DNA from: Vibrio sp. D404a
GTDB taxonomy: Bacteria > Pseudomonadota > Gammaproteobacteria > Enterobacterales > Vibrionaceae
Length of the DNA: 64,000 nucleotides
Assembly: GCF_030248535.1 (NCBI RefSeq)
Contig: NZ_JAHGAJ010000043.1
Span: 33,083-97,082, forward strand
Direction: 5' to 3'
Each line of letters begins with the position of its first letter. Positions within the stretch are counted from its first letter, which is position 1. The notes below the pieces were generated by a model. It ran no database searches, had not been told where the DNA came from, and was given only the letters and a program-made list of their open reading frames with translations. This document shows positions 9,170 to 18,074 of this stretch, in pieces. Position numbers and translations under genes: made by a program.

Positions 9170-9841
9170 ATGGGTATTTTTTCTCGCTTTGCAGACATCG
9201 TAAATTCAAACATCAGCGCACTTCTCGACAAGGCTGAAGATCCAGAAAAAATGATTCGCCTTATCATCCAAGAGATGGAAGATACGCTAGTCGAAGTACG
9301 CACTAACTCAGCAAAAGCCATTGCGGACAAAAAAGAGTTGGCTCGTAAAGTTGAATCAATCGAGAACCAAATCTCTGATTGGCAACAAAAAGCGACGCTG
9401 GCGCTAACAAAGCAACGTGAAGATCTAGCAAGAGCGGCTCTAATCGAGAAGCAAAAACTAGAAGATGTCATCAAGAGCCTTCACACTGAGCAAACTCTGG
9501 TTGAAGAGACCATCGAGAAGTTAACCAGCGAAATTGGTAAGTTAGAAACCAAGATTGCAGAGACACGTGCAAAGCAGCAGGCTCTAGCGATTCGTAATAC
9601 TGCAGCGAGCAACCGCCGTGATGTTCAAAGACACCTTCATTCAGGCAAAACCGATGAAGCAATGGCGAAATTCCAGCAAATGTCACGTAAAGTTGATGAA
9701 CTTGAGGCAGAAGCGGATCTGTATGCTAAAACAGGTAGTGCGAAATCCCTCGACCAAGAATTTGCTGAACTGCAAGCTCAAGACGAGATTGAAAAAGAGC
9801 TCGCAAAACTAAAAGAGCAAGTCGAAAACCGCGATAAATAA
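9170..9841 (+). CDS. pspA: phage shock protein A
   Basis: 223-residue coiled-coil peripheral membrane protein of the PspA/Vipp1 (ESCRT-III-like) family. It binds and inhibits PspF and, under membrane stress, oligomerises on the inner membrane to maintain its integrity. N-terminal amphipathic helix MGIFSRFADIVNSNISALLDK is followed by long heptad-rich helices and the PEKMIRLIIQEMEDTL signature. AGGAG lies eight bases before the ATG. It is the first gene of pspABC. Confidence 0.97.
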   Translation: MGIFSRFADIVNSNISALLDKAEDPEKMIRLIIQEMEDTLVEVRTNSAKAIADKKELARKVESIENQISDWQQKATLALTKQREDLARAALIEKQKLEDVIKSLHTEQTLVEETIEKLTSEIGKLETKIAETRAKQQALAIRNTAASNRRDVQRHLHSGKTDEAMAKFQQMSRKVDELEAEADLYAKTGSAKSLDQEFAELQAQDEIEKELAKLKEQVENRDK

Positions 9842-9855
9842 CCTAGGAGTTATCT

Positions 9856-10089
9856 ATGTCATCATTTCTAATAGCTGGCCCACTGATTGTCTTTCTGATT
9901 TTTGTTGCTCCGCTATGGTTATTTTTGCACTACCGCAGTAAGAAGAAGTCGAGCAACGGTTTATCGGAAACAGATTTACAACGCTTGCATACGCTGTCGC
10001 AACAGGCTGAGTCTATGCAAGAGCGTGTTAAAACCTTAGAGAAGATTCTAGACGCGGAGTCCCCAAGCTGGAGACGAACTTATGAGTAG
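9856..10089 (+). CDS. pspB: phage shock protein B
   Basis: 77-residue inner-membrane protein with one N-terminal membrane helix (about 5-25), a basic KKKSS segment and a cytoplasmic helical tail (LHTLSQQAESMQERVKTLE). With PspC it recruits PspA from PspF when the membrane is stressed. It follows pspA by 14 bases and overlaps pspC by 8. Confidence 0.95.
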   Translation: MSSFLIAGPLIVFLIFVAPLWLFLHYRSKKKSSNGLSETDLQRLHTLSQQAESMQERVKTLEKILDAESPSWRRTYE

Positions 10090-10468
10090 AGAACTGTATC
10101 GAGACCCAATAAACGGCAAGTTGTCTGGTGTCTGTGCAGGCTTGGCAAACTACTTTGGGTTAGAAGTGTGGTTGGTTCGCATCATGGTGATCTCAGCGGC
10201 ACTGTTGGGCGGCAGCTTCCTCGTGATTCTGGCTTACTTGGCAATGACCTTCATGCTAGAAAAGCAACCAAGGCATTATGTCGACGAATTAAAGTCAAAA
10301 CAGGAGCACACCCTCAAGCAAAAACCGTGGGAGCAGGGGCAAACACCAGAGTCCCTTCTCAACACCTTAGAGGGTGATTTTGAAAAGTTAGAGCGCGATG
10401 TGCGCAATATCGAAGCGTATGTCACATCCGATACTTTTAAAGTAAATCGCGCCTTTAAAAACATATAG
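10082..10468 (+). CDS. pspC: phage shock protein C
   Basis: 128-residue inner-membrane stress sensor. The PspC domain is at residues 3-65 (LYRDPINGKLSGVCAGLANY, then one or two membrane helices), followed by a helical tail ending DVRNIEAYVTSDTF, typical of proteobacterial PspC. It overlaps pspB by 8 bases. The operon ends here with a strong terminator; no pspD or pspE follows. Confidence 0.95.
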   Translation: MSRELYRDPINGKLSGVCAGLANYFGLEVWLVRIMVISAALLGGSFLVILAYLAMTFMLEKQPRHYVDELKSKQEHTLKQKPWEQGQTPESLLNTLEGDFEKLERDVRNIEAYVTSDTFKVNRAFKNI

Positions 10469-10490
10469 GTCGCCACACCTTTAATTGAAG

Positions 10491-10532
10491 ATAACGGCTT
10501 GGATGAATTCTATCCAAGCCGTTATTTTTTTT
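10491..10532 (+). terminator. terminator of pspABC
   Basis: Perfect 14-bp stem ATAACGGCTTGGAT with a 7-base loop, followed by eight Ts. Confidence 0.95.
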
Positions 10533-10626
10533 GGATATTTTCTCAAAAGAAATCCGGGCATTAACTGGTAAGTTAGATGCGATTCATCTATGTTAATAAA
10601 ATATTTATAGATATGGATGATCTCAA

Positions 10627-11661
10627 ATGTACAAAGCCTCCCTTGTCCTTGTGACAGCATTAGCAGGGCTGTCTGGGTGCGGTAAGGAGCTCCCTCCTGT
10701 CCCCGAACCCGAATCACGTCCAGCCAAACTCTTCACCGTTTCTGTAGGCAACAACTCTTTTAAACGCGATTTCCCAGCCACAACAGAAGCCGGTGACAAA
10801 GCCGTTCTAGCATTCCGAGTTCCCGGACTCTTACAAAGTATTGAGGTGAACGCAGGCCAGGAAGTTACCAAAGGTGATCCATTGGCGGTGCTAAACCCTG
10901 ACGAATACCAACTTTTAGAGAAACAGGCGCGGGCGAACTATCTATTGGCTGATGTTCAATATGAGCGAGCAAAAAAACTGCGCAAAGACCGCGTCGTTTC
11001 TGAGCAAGACTTCGATGAAGCTAAAGCTAATCATAACTCCGCTAGAGCGGTTTTAGACCAGGCTCAAGCGAACCTTCGCTATACCACACTTGTTGCTCCA
11101 TATGACGGTACGATTTCCATTATCCCAGCTGAAAATCATGAATACATCGCGGCCAAAGAAGGGATCATGAACATCCAGACTAACCAGATCATGAAGGTAG
11201 TCTTTCTACTCCCTGACCAGTTAATTACTCGATATTCTGCCGGTTTTGAAACTGAAGCAAAGATGATCTTTGATGCCTTCCCTGACTATTCCTATCCGTT
11301 GACCTTCCAAGAGGTTGATACGGAGGCTGACCCTAAAACGGGCTCATACAAAGTCACCATGGTAATGGAGCGTCCAAGTGATATCGGGATTTTGCCGGGC
11401 ATGTCGGGTAACGTCTACCTCTCTTCGAACCGTGGTGCGGCAACCAAGATCCCGACCGCTGCGATGATCTCAGAGAACGACAATACCTATGTATGGCGGG
11501 TTAACAATAACGGCATCGTTGAAAAAGTCGCGATTGTGATAGATGAGAAAAGACATATTGTGTCGGGCCTTAATGACGGTGACCGTATCGTGACGTCAGG
11601 TGTCAACGAATTGCAATCCGGCGAAAAAGTTCGCGAATGGGTTAAAGAGAGAGGTCTGTAA
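10627..11661 (+). CDS. vexI: RND efflux periplasmic adaptor 1 (VexI-type lipoprotein)
   Basis: 344-residue membrane-fusion protein. Signal peptide with lipobox (LSGC at about residue 18) anchors it to the inner membrane. It has the biotinyl-lipoyl halves around a helical hairpin (about 100-150) and beta-barrel domains. It links an RND pump to an outer-membrane channel. It is the first of three genes encoding two adaptors and one pump. This layout and the adjoining psp operon match the locus I recall as vexIJK in Vibrio cholerae and resemble TriABC of Pseudomonas. The specific symbol rests on remembered synteny. Confidence 0.75.
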   Translation: MYKASLVLVTALAGLSGCGKELPPVPEPESRPAKLFTVSVGNNSFKRDFPATTEAGDKAVLAFRVPGLLQSIEVNAGQEVTKGDPLAVLNPDEYQLLEKQARANYLLADVQYERAKKLRKDRVVSEQDFDEAKANHNSARAVLDQAQANLRYTTLVAPYDGTISIIPAENHEYIAAKEGIMNIQTNQIMKVVFLLPDQLITRYSAGFETEAKMIFDAFPDYSYPLTFQEVDTEADPKTGSYKVTMVMERPSDIGILPGMSGNVYLSSNRGAATKIPTAAMISENDNTYVWRVNNNGIVEKVAIVIDEKRHIVSGLNDGDRIVTSGVNELQSGEKVREWVKERGL

Positions 11662-11662
11662 T

Positions 11663-12748
11663 ATGAATAATCTAAAAAAGGTTGTTGGGCTCTCTTGTAT
11701 CGCATTGCTAGCAGGTTGTGAGCGTGCCGTTGTGACTCCTGAAACTTATGTGCCTCTGGTCGGTGCGATGGAAGTGAAAGTGCTCGATTTTCACGATAAG
11801 TTGTATTTCCCTGCGGTGGCGAATGCAGCAGAAAAAGCGCGTTTGAGTTTTCGCGTTGCTGGAGAGATTAATAGGCTGACTGTTAAAGAAGGTGAGCGTG
11901 TTGAGAAAGGCGACATCATTGCTGAGTTAGACCCAACCGATTACCAGTTAGAAGTGGATAATGCTCGCGCCCGCTACACGGTGGTGAACAACCAATACAA
12001 GCGTTCTAGCCCTTTGGTCAAGAAAGGCTTATTGGCAAAGTCGCAGTTCGATGAAATTGCCGCGCAACGTCAAATTGCGTTTTCTGAGTTGGAGCTGGCA
12101 AAACTGCGCCTGTCTTTCACCAAGTTACGTGCACCAGTAGATGGCATCATTTCACGCGTCAGTGTTGACCAGTTTGAGAATATTCAAGTTGGGCAACAGA
12201 TTGTCAATATTCACAGCGTTGAAGATGTTGAAGTCATTATCCAGCTACCTGACCGTATTTATGTGAATCAACCCACCGAAACTCTCGTTTCCGATATCCG
12301 CGCTCTGGTTCGTGTACCAAGTGGTAATGAGTATGAAGCAGGGATTAAAGAGTTCACAACAGAGCCAGATCCAAGTACTGGAACCTTTACAGTAACGCTG
12401 GCGCTGCCGATGCCAGCAGATGATTTAATTCTCGATGGCATGGCGGTGGAAGTGACCTCTTATGGACGAGATATCGGTCTTGAATTGAAAGCCGGTGTGC
12501 TTATCCCGATTGAGGCAGTATTTAATGCCGATGGGGATCCACTCGATAATAAAGACTCTTATGTGTGGGTGCTTAACGAAGACAACACAGTATCAAAACA
12601 GCAGATTGAACTCGGCAAGGCCAACCAAAAGACACTACAAGTTATCAAAGGTCTGGAGATTGGGCAGCGCATTGTAATAGCCGGCGTTTCAAAGCTAAGA
12701 GATGGGATGACAGTGGACGTATTGTCTCAGGAGACGAATAATGAGTGA
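11663..12748 (+). CDS. vexJ: RND efflux periplasmic adaptor 2 (VexJ-type lipoprotein)
   Basis: 361-residue second adaptor, also a lipoprotein (LLAGC at about residue 17). Lipoyl domain motif EGERVEKGDIIAELDPTDY, an alpha-hairpin, then FTKLRAPVDGIISRV. I start it at 11663, one base after the upstream stop and behind GAGAGG; the longer reading frame would run into the first adaptor gene. It overlaps the pump gene by 8 bases. Two different adaptors beside one pump suggests a mixed adaptor ring, as shown for TriAB. Confidence 0.8.
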   Translation: MNNLKKVVGLSCIALLAGCERAVVTPETYVPLVGAMEVKVLDFHDKLYFPAVANAAEKARLSFRVAGEINRLTVKEGERVEKGDIIAELDPTDYQLEVDNARARYTVVNNQYKRSSPLVKKGLLAKSQFDEIAAQRQIAFSELELAKLRLSFTKLRAPVDGIISRVSVDQFENIQVGQQIVNIHSVEDVEVIIQLPDRIYVNQPTETLVSDIRALVRVPSGNEYEAGIKEFTTEPDPSTGTFTVTLALPMPADDLILDGMAVEVTSYGRDIGLELKAGVLIPIEAVFNADGDPLDNKDSYVWVLNEDNTVSKQQIELGKANQKTLQVIKGLEIGQRIVIAGVSKLRDGMTVDVLSQETNNE

Positions 12749-15700
12749 AGTGAATAGCAAGCCTCAAAGCGACGATGAAGTAACGGGCGTTGCCGCCTAT
12801 TTCATTCGCAATAAGGTGATCAGTTGGATGCTATCCCTTATTTTCTTGATTGGTGGTGTTTCTGCCTTCTTTGGTTTGGGGCGTTTAGAAGACCCAGCCT
12901 TCACCATCAAAGATGCTATGGTTGTTACCTCTTATCCGGGGGCTACGCCGCAACAAGTTGAAGAAGAGGTGACCTACCCACTTGAGAAAGCGATTCAGCA
13001 GCTGACTTATGTGGATGAGGTGAACTCGATTTCGAGTCGTGGTTTATCTCAAGTCACGGTGACCATGAAAAATAACTATGGCCCAGATGATCTTCCTCAG
13101 ATCTGGGATGAATTGCGTCGTAAAGTCAATGACCTGAAGGGGCAATTGCCTCCGGGTGTAAACGACCCTCAAGTAATAGATGACTTTGGTGATGTGTACG
13201 GGATTTTACTTGCCGTTACCGGTGAAGGGTACTCCTACCGAGAATTGCTTGATTATATTGACTATCTGCGTCGAGAATTAGAGCTGGTGGAAGGGGTGAG
13301 TAAGGTTTCGGTCTCTGGGGAGCAGCAAGAGCAAGTCTTTATCGAGATCTCGATGAAAAAGATCAGCTCCTTGGGTATTTCTCCCAATACGGTGTTTAAC
13401 TTACTTTCCACCCAGAATGTGGTTTCGGATGCTGGTGCGGTTCGAATTGGTGACGAATATATCCGTATTCACCCAACCGGCGAATTCGAAAATGTCGAAC
13501 AGTTGGGCGACTTAATCTTAACCGAGGGAGACGCACAGGGTCTCATCTACCTAAAAGACGTAGCCGAAGTGAAGCGCGGCTACATCGAAGTACCAACCAA
13601 TATCATTGGCTACAATGGCAAACTCGCGCTTAACTTGGGGATCTCCTTTGCACAAGGGGTTAACGTAGTGGCGGTGGGTGAAGCGTTCGACCGACGCCTT
13701 GCTGAGTTGAAATATCAACAACCTGTCGGTATTGATATCTCCGAGGTATACAACCAGCCGAAAGAGGTGGATAAATCAGTTAGTGGCTTTGTGGTCAGTC
13801 TCGGTCAAGCGGTAGCTATCGTAATTGTGGTACTGCTGTTCTTTATGGGACTGCGCTCGGGTTTGTTGATTGGTCTGATTCTGCTGCTCACCGTGTTTGG
13901 TACCTTCATTTTCATGCAGTACTTCAAGATTGATCTACAGCGTATCTCATTGGGGGCCTTGGTTATCGCACTGGGGATGCTGGTGGACAATGCCATTGTG
14001 GTGGTGGAAGGCATACTCATAGGCACCCAAAAAGGCCGAACGCGTATGCAAGCCGCCACAGACATCGTTACCCAAACCAAATGGCCACTATTAGGGGCGA
14101 CGGTGATAGCCGTAACAGCGTTTGCACCGATCGGTTTATCAGAAGATGCGACGGGTGAGTACTGTGGTACCTTGTTTACGGTTCTGCTGATTTCTCTGAT
14201 GCTGAGTTGGTTCACCGCGATTTCTATCACGCCTTTCTTTGCAGACATCTTCTTTAGAGGACAAAAGCTGAGCGGAGAGGGTGAAGATAACGACCCATAC
14301 AAAGGTATGGTGTTTGTTATCTATAAGAAATTCTTAGAGTTTTGTATGAAACGCGCATGGTTGACGGTTGTTGTATTGATCGTTGGTCTTGGTGCGAGCG
14401 TGTATGGTTTTGGCTTTGTTAAGCAAGCTTTCTTCCCATCGTCGACGACACCGATGTTCCAAGTGGATGTTTGGATGCCAGAAGGTACGGATATCCGAGC
14501 AACCAACACTAAACTAAAAGTGTTGGAAAACTGGCTGTCTGAGCAAGAAGAGGTCGAACATATCACGACGACCGCCGGTAAGGGTTTACAACGTTTCATG
14601 CTGACGTACTCGCCAGAGAAGAGCTACAGTGCTTATGGTGAGATCACGACACGTGTGAAAAGTTATGAAGTGCTTGCTCCGCTGATGGTTCGCTTTAGAG
14701 AGTATGTGGACGCTAGCTTCCCTGAAATTAACTACAAGTTGAAGCAGATTGAACTTGGTCCTGGTGGCGGTGCGAAGATTGAAGCGCGCATTGTGGGTTC
14801 TGATCCAACCGTGCTGCGTTCTATTGCTGCGCAGGTGATGGACATTATGCACGCTGATCCGGGTGCCTTTAACGTTCGTCACGATTGGCGTGAAAGAACC
14901 AAGGTCTTAGAGCCTCAGTTCAATGAGAGCCAAGCGCGTCGTTACGGTATTACCAAATCCGATGTGGATGATTTCCTTGCGATGTCGTTCTCTGGTAAAT
15001 CAATTGGTGTATATCGTGACGGTACTACGCTGATGCCTATCGTGGCACGTCTCCCTGATGATGAGCGTATCGATATTCGTAATATCGAAGGGATGAAAAT
15101 CTGGAGCCCAGCATTGAGCGAGTTTATCCCTTTGCAACAAGTGACTTTGGGTTATGAACTGCAATGGGAAGATCCACTTATCATTCGTAAGAACCGTAAG
15201 CGTATGCTGACGGTTTTTGCTGACCCCGATTTGCTAGGTGAAGAGACCGCTTCTACGCTTCAAAAACGCTTAATGCCAGAGATTGAAGCGATTGAGATGC
15301 CACCGGGTTATTCACTAGAGTGGGGTGGGGAATATGAGTCTTCTACTGACGCGCAAGCTTCACTGTTTACCACCATGCCATTGGGTTACCTGTTTATGTT
15401 CTTGATCACGGTATTCCTGTTCAACTCGGTCAAAGAGCCGTTGATCGTCTGGTGTACCGTACCGCTTGCCCTCATTGGTGTTACCACGGGCTTGCTGGCG
15501 CTTAATACGCCGTTTGGCTTTATGGCACTGCTTGGTTTCTTGAGTTTATCAGGCATGCTTTTGAAGAATGGTATCGTACTGCTCGATCAAATTGATATTG
15601 AAATGAAGTCAGGTAAAGACCCATACGTTGCGGTAGTCGACGCGGCTTTAAGCCGTGTAAGACCAGTATGTATGGCTGCAATCACCACGATTCTGGGTAT

Positions 15701-15836
15701 GATTCCGCTGCTTCCTGATATCTTCTTCAAGCCGATGGCGGTAACCATCATGTTTGGTTTGGGTTTTGCAACCGTACTTACGCTAATCGTAGTGCCAGTT
15801 TTGTATCGCCTATTCCACAAAATCAAAGTTGCCTAA
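12741..15836 (+). CDS. vexK: RND efflux pump (VexK-type)
   Basis: 1031-residue inner-membrane proton-driven exporter of the AcrB/HAE family, with the usual twelve membrane segments and two large periplasmic loops. In Vibrio cholerae VexK contributes to bile and detergent export (recalled). The TM4 proton-relay motif reads LVDNAIVV near residue 416, so the second Asp of the usual VDDA pair is Asn. Two other segments, GLRSGLLIGLILLLTVFGTF and GFLSLSGMLLKNGIVLLDQI, match the family. The operon ends with a strong terminator. Confidence 0.88.
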   Translation: MSEVNSKPQSDDEVTGVAAYFIRNKVISWMLSLIFLIGGVSAFFGLGRLEDPAFTIKDAMVVTSYPGATPQQVEEEVTYPLEKAIQQLTYVDEVNSISSRGLSQVTVTMKNNYGPDDLPQIWDELRRKVNDLKGQLPPGVNDPQVIDDFGDVYGILLAVTGEGYSYRELLDYIDYLRRELELVEGVSKVSVSGEQQEQVFIEISMKKISSLGISPNTVFNLLSTQNVVSDAGAVRIGDEYIRIHPTGEFENVEQLGDLILTEGDAQGLIYLKDVAEVKRGYIEVPTNIIGYNGKLALNLGISFAQGVNVVAVGEAFDRRLAELKYQQPVGIDISEVYNQPKEVDKSVSGFVVSLGQAVAIVIVVLLFFMGLRSGLLIGLILLLTVFGTFIFMQYFKIDLQRISLGALVIALGMLVDNAIVVVEGILIGTQKGRTRMQAATDIVTQTKWPLLGATVIAVTAFAPIGLSEDATGEYCGTLFTVLLISLMLSWFTAISITPFFADIFFRGQKLSGEGEDNDPYKGMVFVIYKKFLEFCMKRAWLTVVVLIVGLGASVYGFGFVKQAFFPSSTTPMFQVDVWMPEGTDIRATNTKLKVLENWLSEQEEVEHITTTAGKGLQRFMLTYSPEKSYSAYGEITTRVKSYEVLAPLMVRFREYVDASFPEINYKLKQIELGPGGGAKIEARIVGSDPTVLRSIAAQVMDIMHADPGAFNVRHDWRERTKVLEPQFNESQARRYGITKSDVDDFLAMSFSGKSIGVYRDGTTLMPIVARLPDDERIDIRNIEGMKIWSPALSEFIPLQQVTLGYELQWEDPLIIRKNRKRMLTVFADPDLLGEETASTLQKRLMPEIEAIEMPPGYSLEWGGEYESSTDAQASLFTTMPLGYLFMFLITVFLFNSVKEPLIVWCTVPLALIGVTTGLLALNTPFGFMALLGFLSLSGMLLKNGIVLLDQIDIEMKSGKDPYVAVVDAALSRVRPVCMAAITTILGMIPLLPDIFFKPMAVTIMFGLGFATVLTLIVVPVLYRLFHKIKVA

Positions 15837-15860
15837 CATTTTAGGTTGGAGTTAATCACT

Positions 15861-15890
15861 ATAGTGCCCCTAGCTGGGGCACTATTTGTT
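15861..15890 (+). terminator. terminator of the vexIJK operon
   Basis: Ten-base stem ATAGTGCCCC/GGGGCACTAT around TAGCT, followed by TTTGTTTGG; weak T-run. Confidence 0.8.
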
Positions 15891-15923
15891 TGGTCGGCCG
15901 TTTGACCACACTGGAGAAGAATA

Positions 15924-16490
15924 ATGACATCACAACAAGCTGAACAGACCTGCGCATGGGCATTGAAACATGAACTGGAAAGGGAGTATCACGATAACGA
16001 GTGGGGCATTCCGGTTCATGATGATAAGGTTCTGTTTGAGTTTATAACTCTTGAGGGAGCACAGGCTGGCTTAAGCTGGATTACCATCTTGAAAAAGAGA
16101 GAGGGCTACCGCGCTGCGTTTAAAGGATACGATTTAGAGGCACTGGCTGCGATGGATGAATCACATGTAGCCGGCATTATCGAACAGTACGATGTGGTGA
16201 AGCATAAAGGGAAAATTGCCTCTGTGTTTGGCAATGCTCGAGCAGCGTTAGAGTTGCAGAAAGAGTTCGGCTCAATTTCCAATGCACTGTGGCAATTTGT
16301 CGACCATCAAGTCGTGATGAATCATTGGAAAGAGATGTCGGAAGTTCCGGCGTCAACCGAGCAGTCGAAGGCAATGAGCAAGTTTCTCAAGAAGCGCGGC
16401 TTTAAGTTTGTTGGAGAGACGATCTGTTATGCGTTTATGCAAGCTGTAGGCATGGTAAACGACCATTTGGTTGATTGCCCAAAGAGGTAA
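15924..16490 (+). CDS. tag: DNA-3-methyladenine glycosylase I
   Basis: 188-residue base-excision repair enzyme that removes 3-methyladenine from alkylated DNA. Structural zinc ligands are visible as Cys10, His23, His181 and Cys185. The active-site region LEGAQAGLSWITILKKREGY and the conserved KKRGFKFVGETICYAFMQA segment match Tag closely. AGAAG precedes the ATG. It lies alone between the efflux operon and the ToxR-like regulator; I see no hairpin terminator after it. Confidence 0.95.
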   Translation: MTSQQAEQTCAWALKHELEREYHDNEWGIPVHDDKVLFEFITLEGAQAGLSWITILKKREGYRAAFKGYDLEALAAMDESHVAGIIEQYDVVKHKGKIASVFGNARAALELQKEFGSISNALWQFVDHQVVMNHWKEMSEVPASTEQSKAMSKFLKKRGFKFVGETICYAFMQAVGMVNDHLVDCPKR

Positions 16491-16623
16491 CCAAATAGCT
16501 TGTTTGACACTAGGAAGGGGCATCACCAAACACAGCCTATTTAGTCTCTAGTGGAAAATGGACTAGTCTTTTCTATACTTTTCAATATTATATACGGCTG
16601 ATGCGTAATATTTATAAAAGATT

Positions 16624-17535
16624 GTGAAAAGACAAAATTATCAAATATGTGAGGCCACCTATGATCCACTACGTAGGCAGTTTCACTTCAATGATGGTGA
16701 GGTTGAAACCCTTTCTCCACTTGAAGGAAAAGTCTTCCTTTTCTTATTACAGAACCTAGGCGATTGTGTCGAACGCAGCGTACTTTTTAATGAATGCTGG
16801 GGGGATGTGATTGTCTCCGAGCAAGCGCTGACCAACGTTGTTTCAAAGCTGCGTAAAACGCTCGCCAAAGTAACCTGTGATTGTGCAACGATTCGAACGG
16901 TCAGCAAGACAGGCTACTTACTTGAGGTCTCATCACTAAAACCCAATGAGCTAGATAAGTCAGATGAGCCTTCAATTGGCACAGAAAACGCAAGCCAGAA
17001 TGCAGATTTTGAGACTCAATCGCAACCTACTCAATCACAGCAGTCTGAACAAACACCAGAACAATCCGCGACATCGAGTGTAAATCCAAAAACAGTGGCT
17101 TTAGAAGAGCAATCTCGTGGTTATCTCAATGTTGGATTTTTTGTGGCAGTCGCACTGTGCCTAGCGGTGGTGGTATTTAACTTGTATCGAACTTTTGACT
17201 CTTCATTGCCTTATTTCGTCGACAAGTCCAATTATAAATATAGCCAAGTAGATGGCAGTAACCATCACTATCTACATGTGGTGAGAGAGGGGCGTTACTC
17301 CATTGAAGAGTTAAAGCTTGTACTCGCGAGGCTGTTGCCAAAGCCATGCCAATTGAGTGTGTTTATGCGTATCTACCCATCGGTTGACTCACCGGACGAC
17401 GATGCCTTGAGCCTGTTCATACTTAATGGGAGTGGGCATTCGTTTAATTACTCTGCCTCTATCTTTGACCCCAAAACGTCCTTTGATTCGCTTTCAGAGT
17501 ATGTAGTGACAAGAGATTACCTATGCGGATTGTAA
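16624..17535 (+). CDS. ToxR-like membrane-anchored winged-helix regulator
   Basis: 303-residue one-component regulator starting at GTG. Residues 10-103 form an OmpR-type winged helix (LSPLEGKVFLFLLQNLGDCV, then IRTVSKTGYLL). A Gln/Ser-rich linker (105-165) leads to a single membrane helix at about 168-188 and a periplasmic domain of about 115 residues. It has no kinase or receiver. The next gene starts inside its last codons. This order is that of ToxR/ToxS and VtrA/VtrC, where the small partner completes the periplasmic sensor. The sequence is not ToxR itself and I cannot assign a ligand. Confidence 0.8.
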   Translation: MKRQNYQICEATYDPLRRQFHFNDGEVETLSPLEGKVFLFLLQNLGDCVERSVLFNECWGDVIVSEQALTNVVSKLRKTLAKVTCDCATIRTVSKTGYLLEVSSLKPNELDKSDEPSIGTENASQNADFETQSQPTQSQQSEQTPEQSATSSVNPKTVALEEQSRGYLNVGFFVAVALCLAVVVFNLYRTFDSSLPYFVDKSNYKYSQVDGSNHHYLHVVREGRYSIEELKLVLARLLPKPCQLSVFMRIYPSVDSPDDDALSLFILNGSGHSFNYSASIFDPKTSFDSLSEYVVTRDYLCGL

Positions 17536-17993
17536 TATTAGTGGTGTTGATGTTGGTTGCAGGGATGAGCTTTACCCTAGATACAGAGTCTCTTTCTGGC
17601 ACGCGTTGGCACTGTAAAACCATGAAAACCGATTTTCTTTCTCAAGCCTATCAGCCCTATCAGTCTATGTATGAGAGGATGATCTTCACTTTTCAATCTG
17701 ATGAAACGTTTAGCATCAAAGAGTTTGTCACCATAACTGGCAAAGACCAGTCGAGGCACGATGTCGAAAACCTATATAGCGGACACTATAAGAAGAGTGG
17801 CGATCACATCTCGGTGACGGTTGATGATGTGCGCACCTTGGTAGAGCATCCAGACTTGGTGATCAACAAAGAGTATAGTGAGTATCAAGGTGTCACGATT
17901 GACTACAATTATCAGCTCAAAGATAACTTCCTCTATCTGTTTAATGACAGCCGCTCAGAGATATTTAACTCGACGTGTTATCAAGTGAATTAG
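17523..17993 (+). CDS. small periplasmic partner of the ToxR-like regulator (VtrC/ToxS-like)
   Basis: 156 residues with a hydrophobic N-terminus (about 1-18, signal or anchor) and a beta-rich body beginning LSGTRWHC, which resembles the lipocalin/META-type opening of VtrC-like proteins. Two cysteines (in WHC and STCYQ) could pair in the periplasm. The ATG lies 13 bases before the regulator's stop, so translation is coupled and a 1:1 complex is likely. No family name can be given from sequence alone; the assignment rests on size, topology and gene overlap. Confidence 0.65.
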   Translation: MRIVILVVLMLVAGMSFTLDTESLSGTRWHCKTMKTDFLSQAYQPYQSMYERMIFTFQSDETFSIKEFVTITGKDQSRHDVENLYSGHYKKSGDHISVTVDDVRTLVEHPDLVINKEYSEYQGVTIDYNYQLKDNFLYLFNDSRSEIFNSTCYQVN

Positions 17994-18011
17994 TAGGCTT
18001 TCCGCACAAAA

Positions 18012-18033
18012 AAGGCAGCTCATTGGCTGCCTT
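18012..18033. terminator. bidirectional terminator between the regulator pair and metC
   Basis: AAGGCAGC/GCTGCCTT stem with A-run before and T-rich sequence after, serving both converging transcripts. Confidence 0.75.
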
Positions 18034-18074
18034 CTTCATTGGTTATCTCGGTATGCTCAATCTGAGCACTTCGA

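Noticed and set aside
13805..14302. 165-codon minus-strand frame within vexK
   Set aside because: It is antisense to a highly conserved pump region and has low-complexity serine/isoleucine composition typical of a shadow frame.
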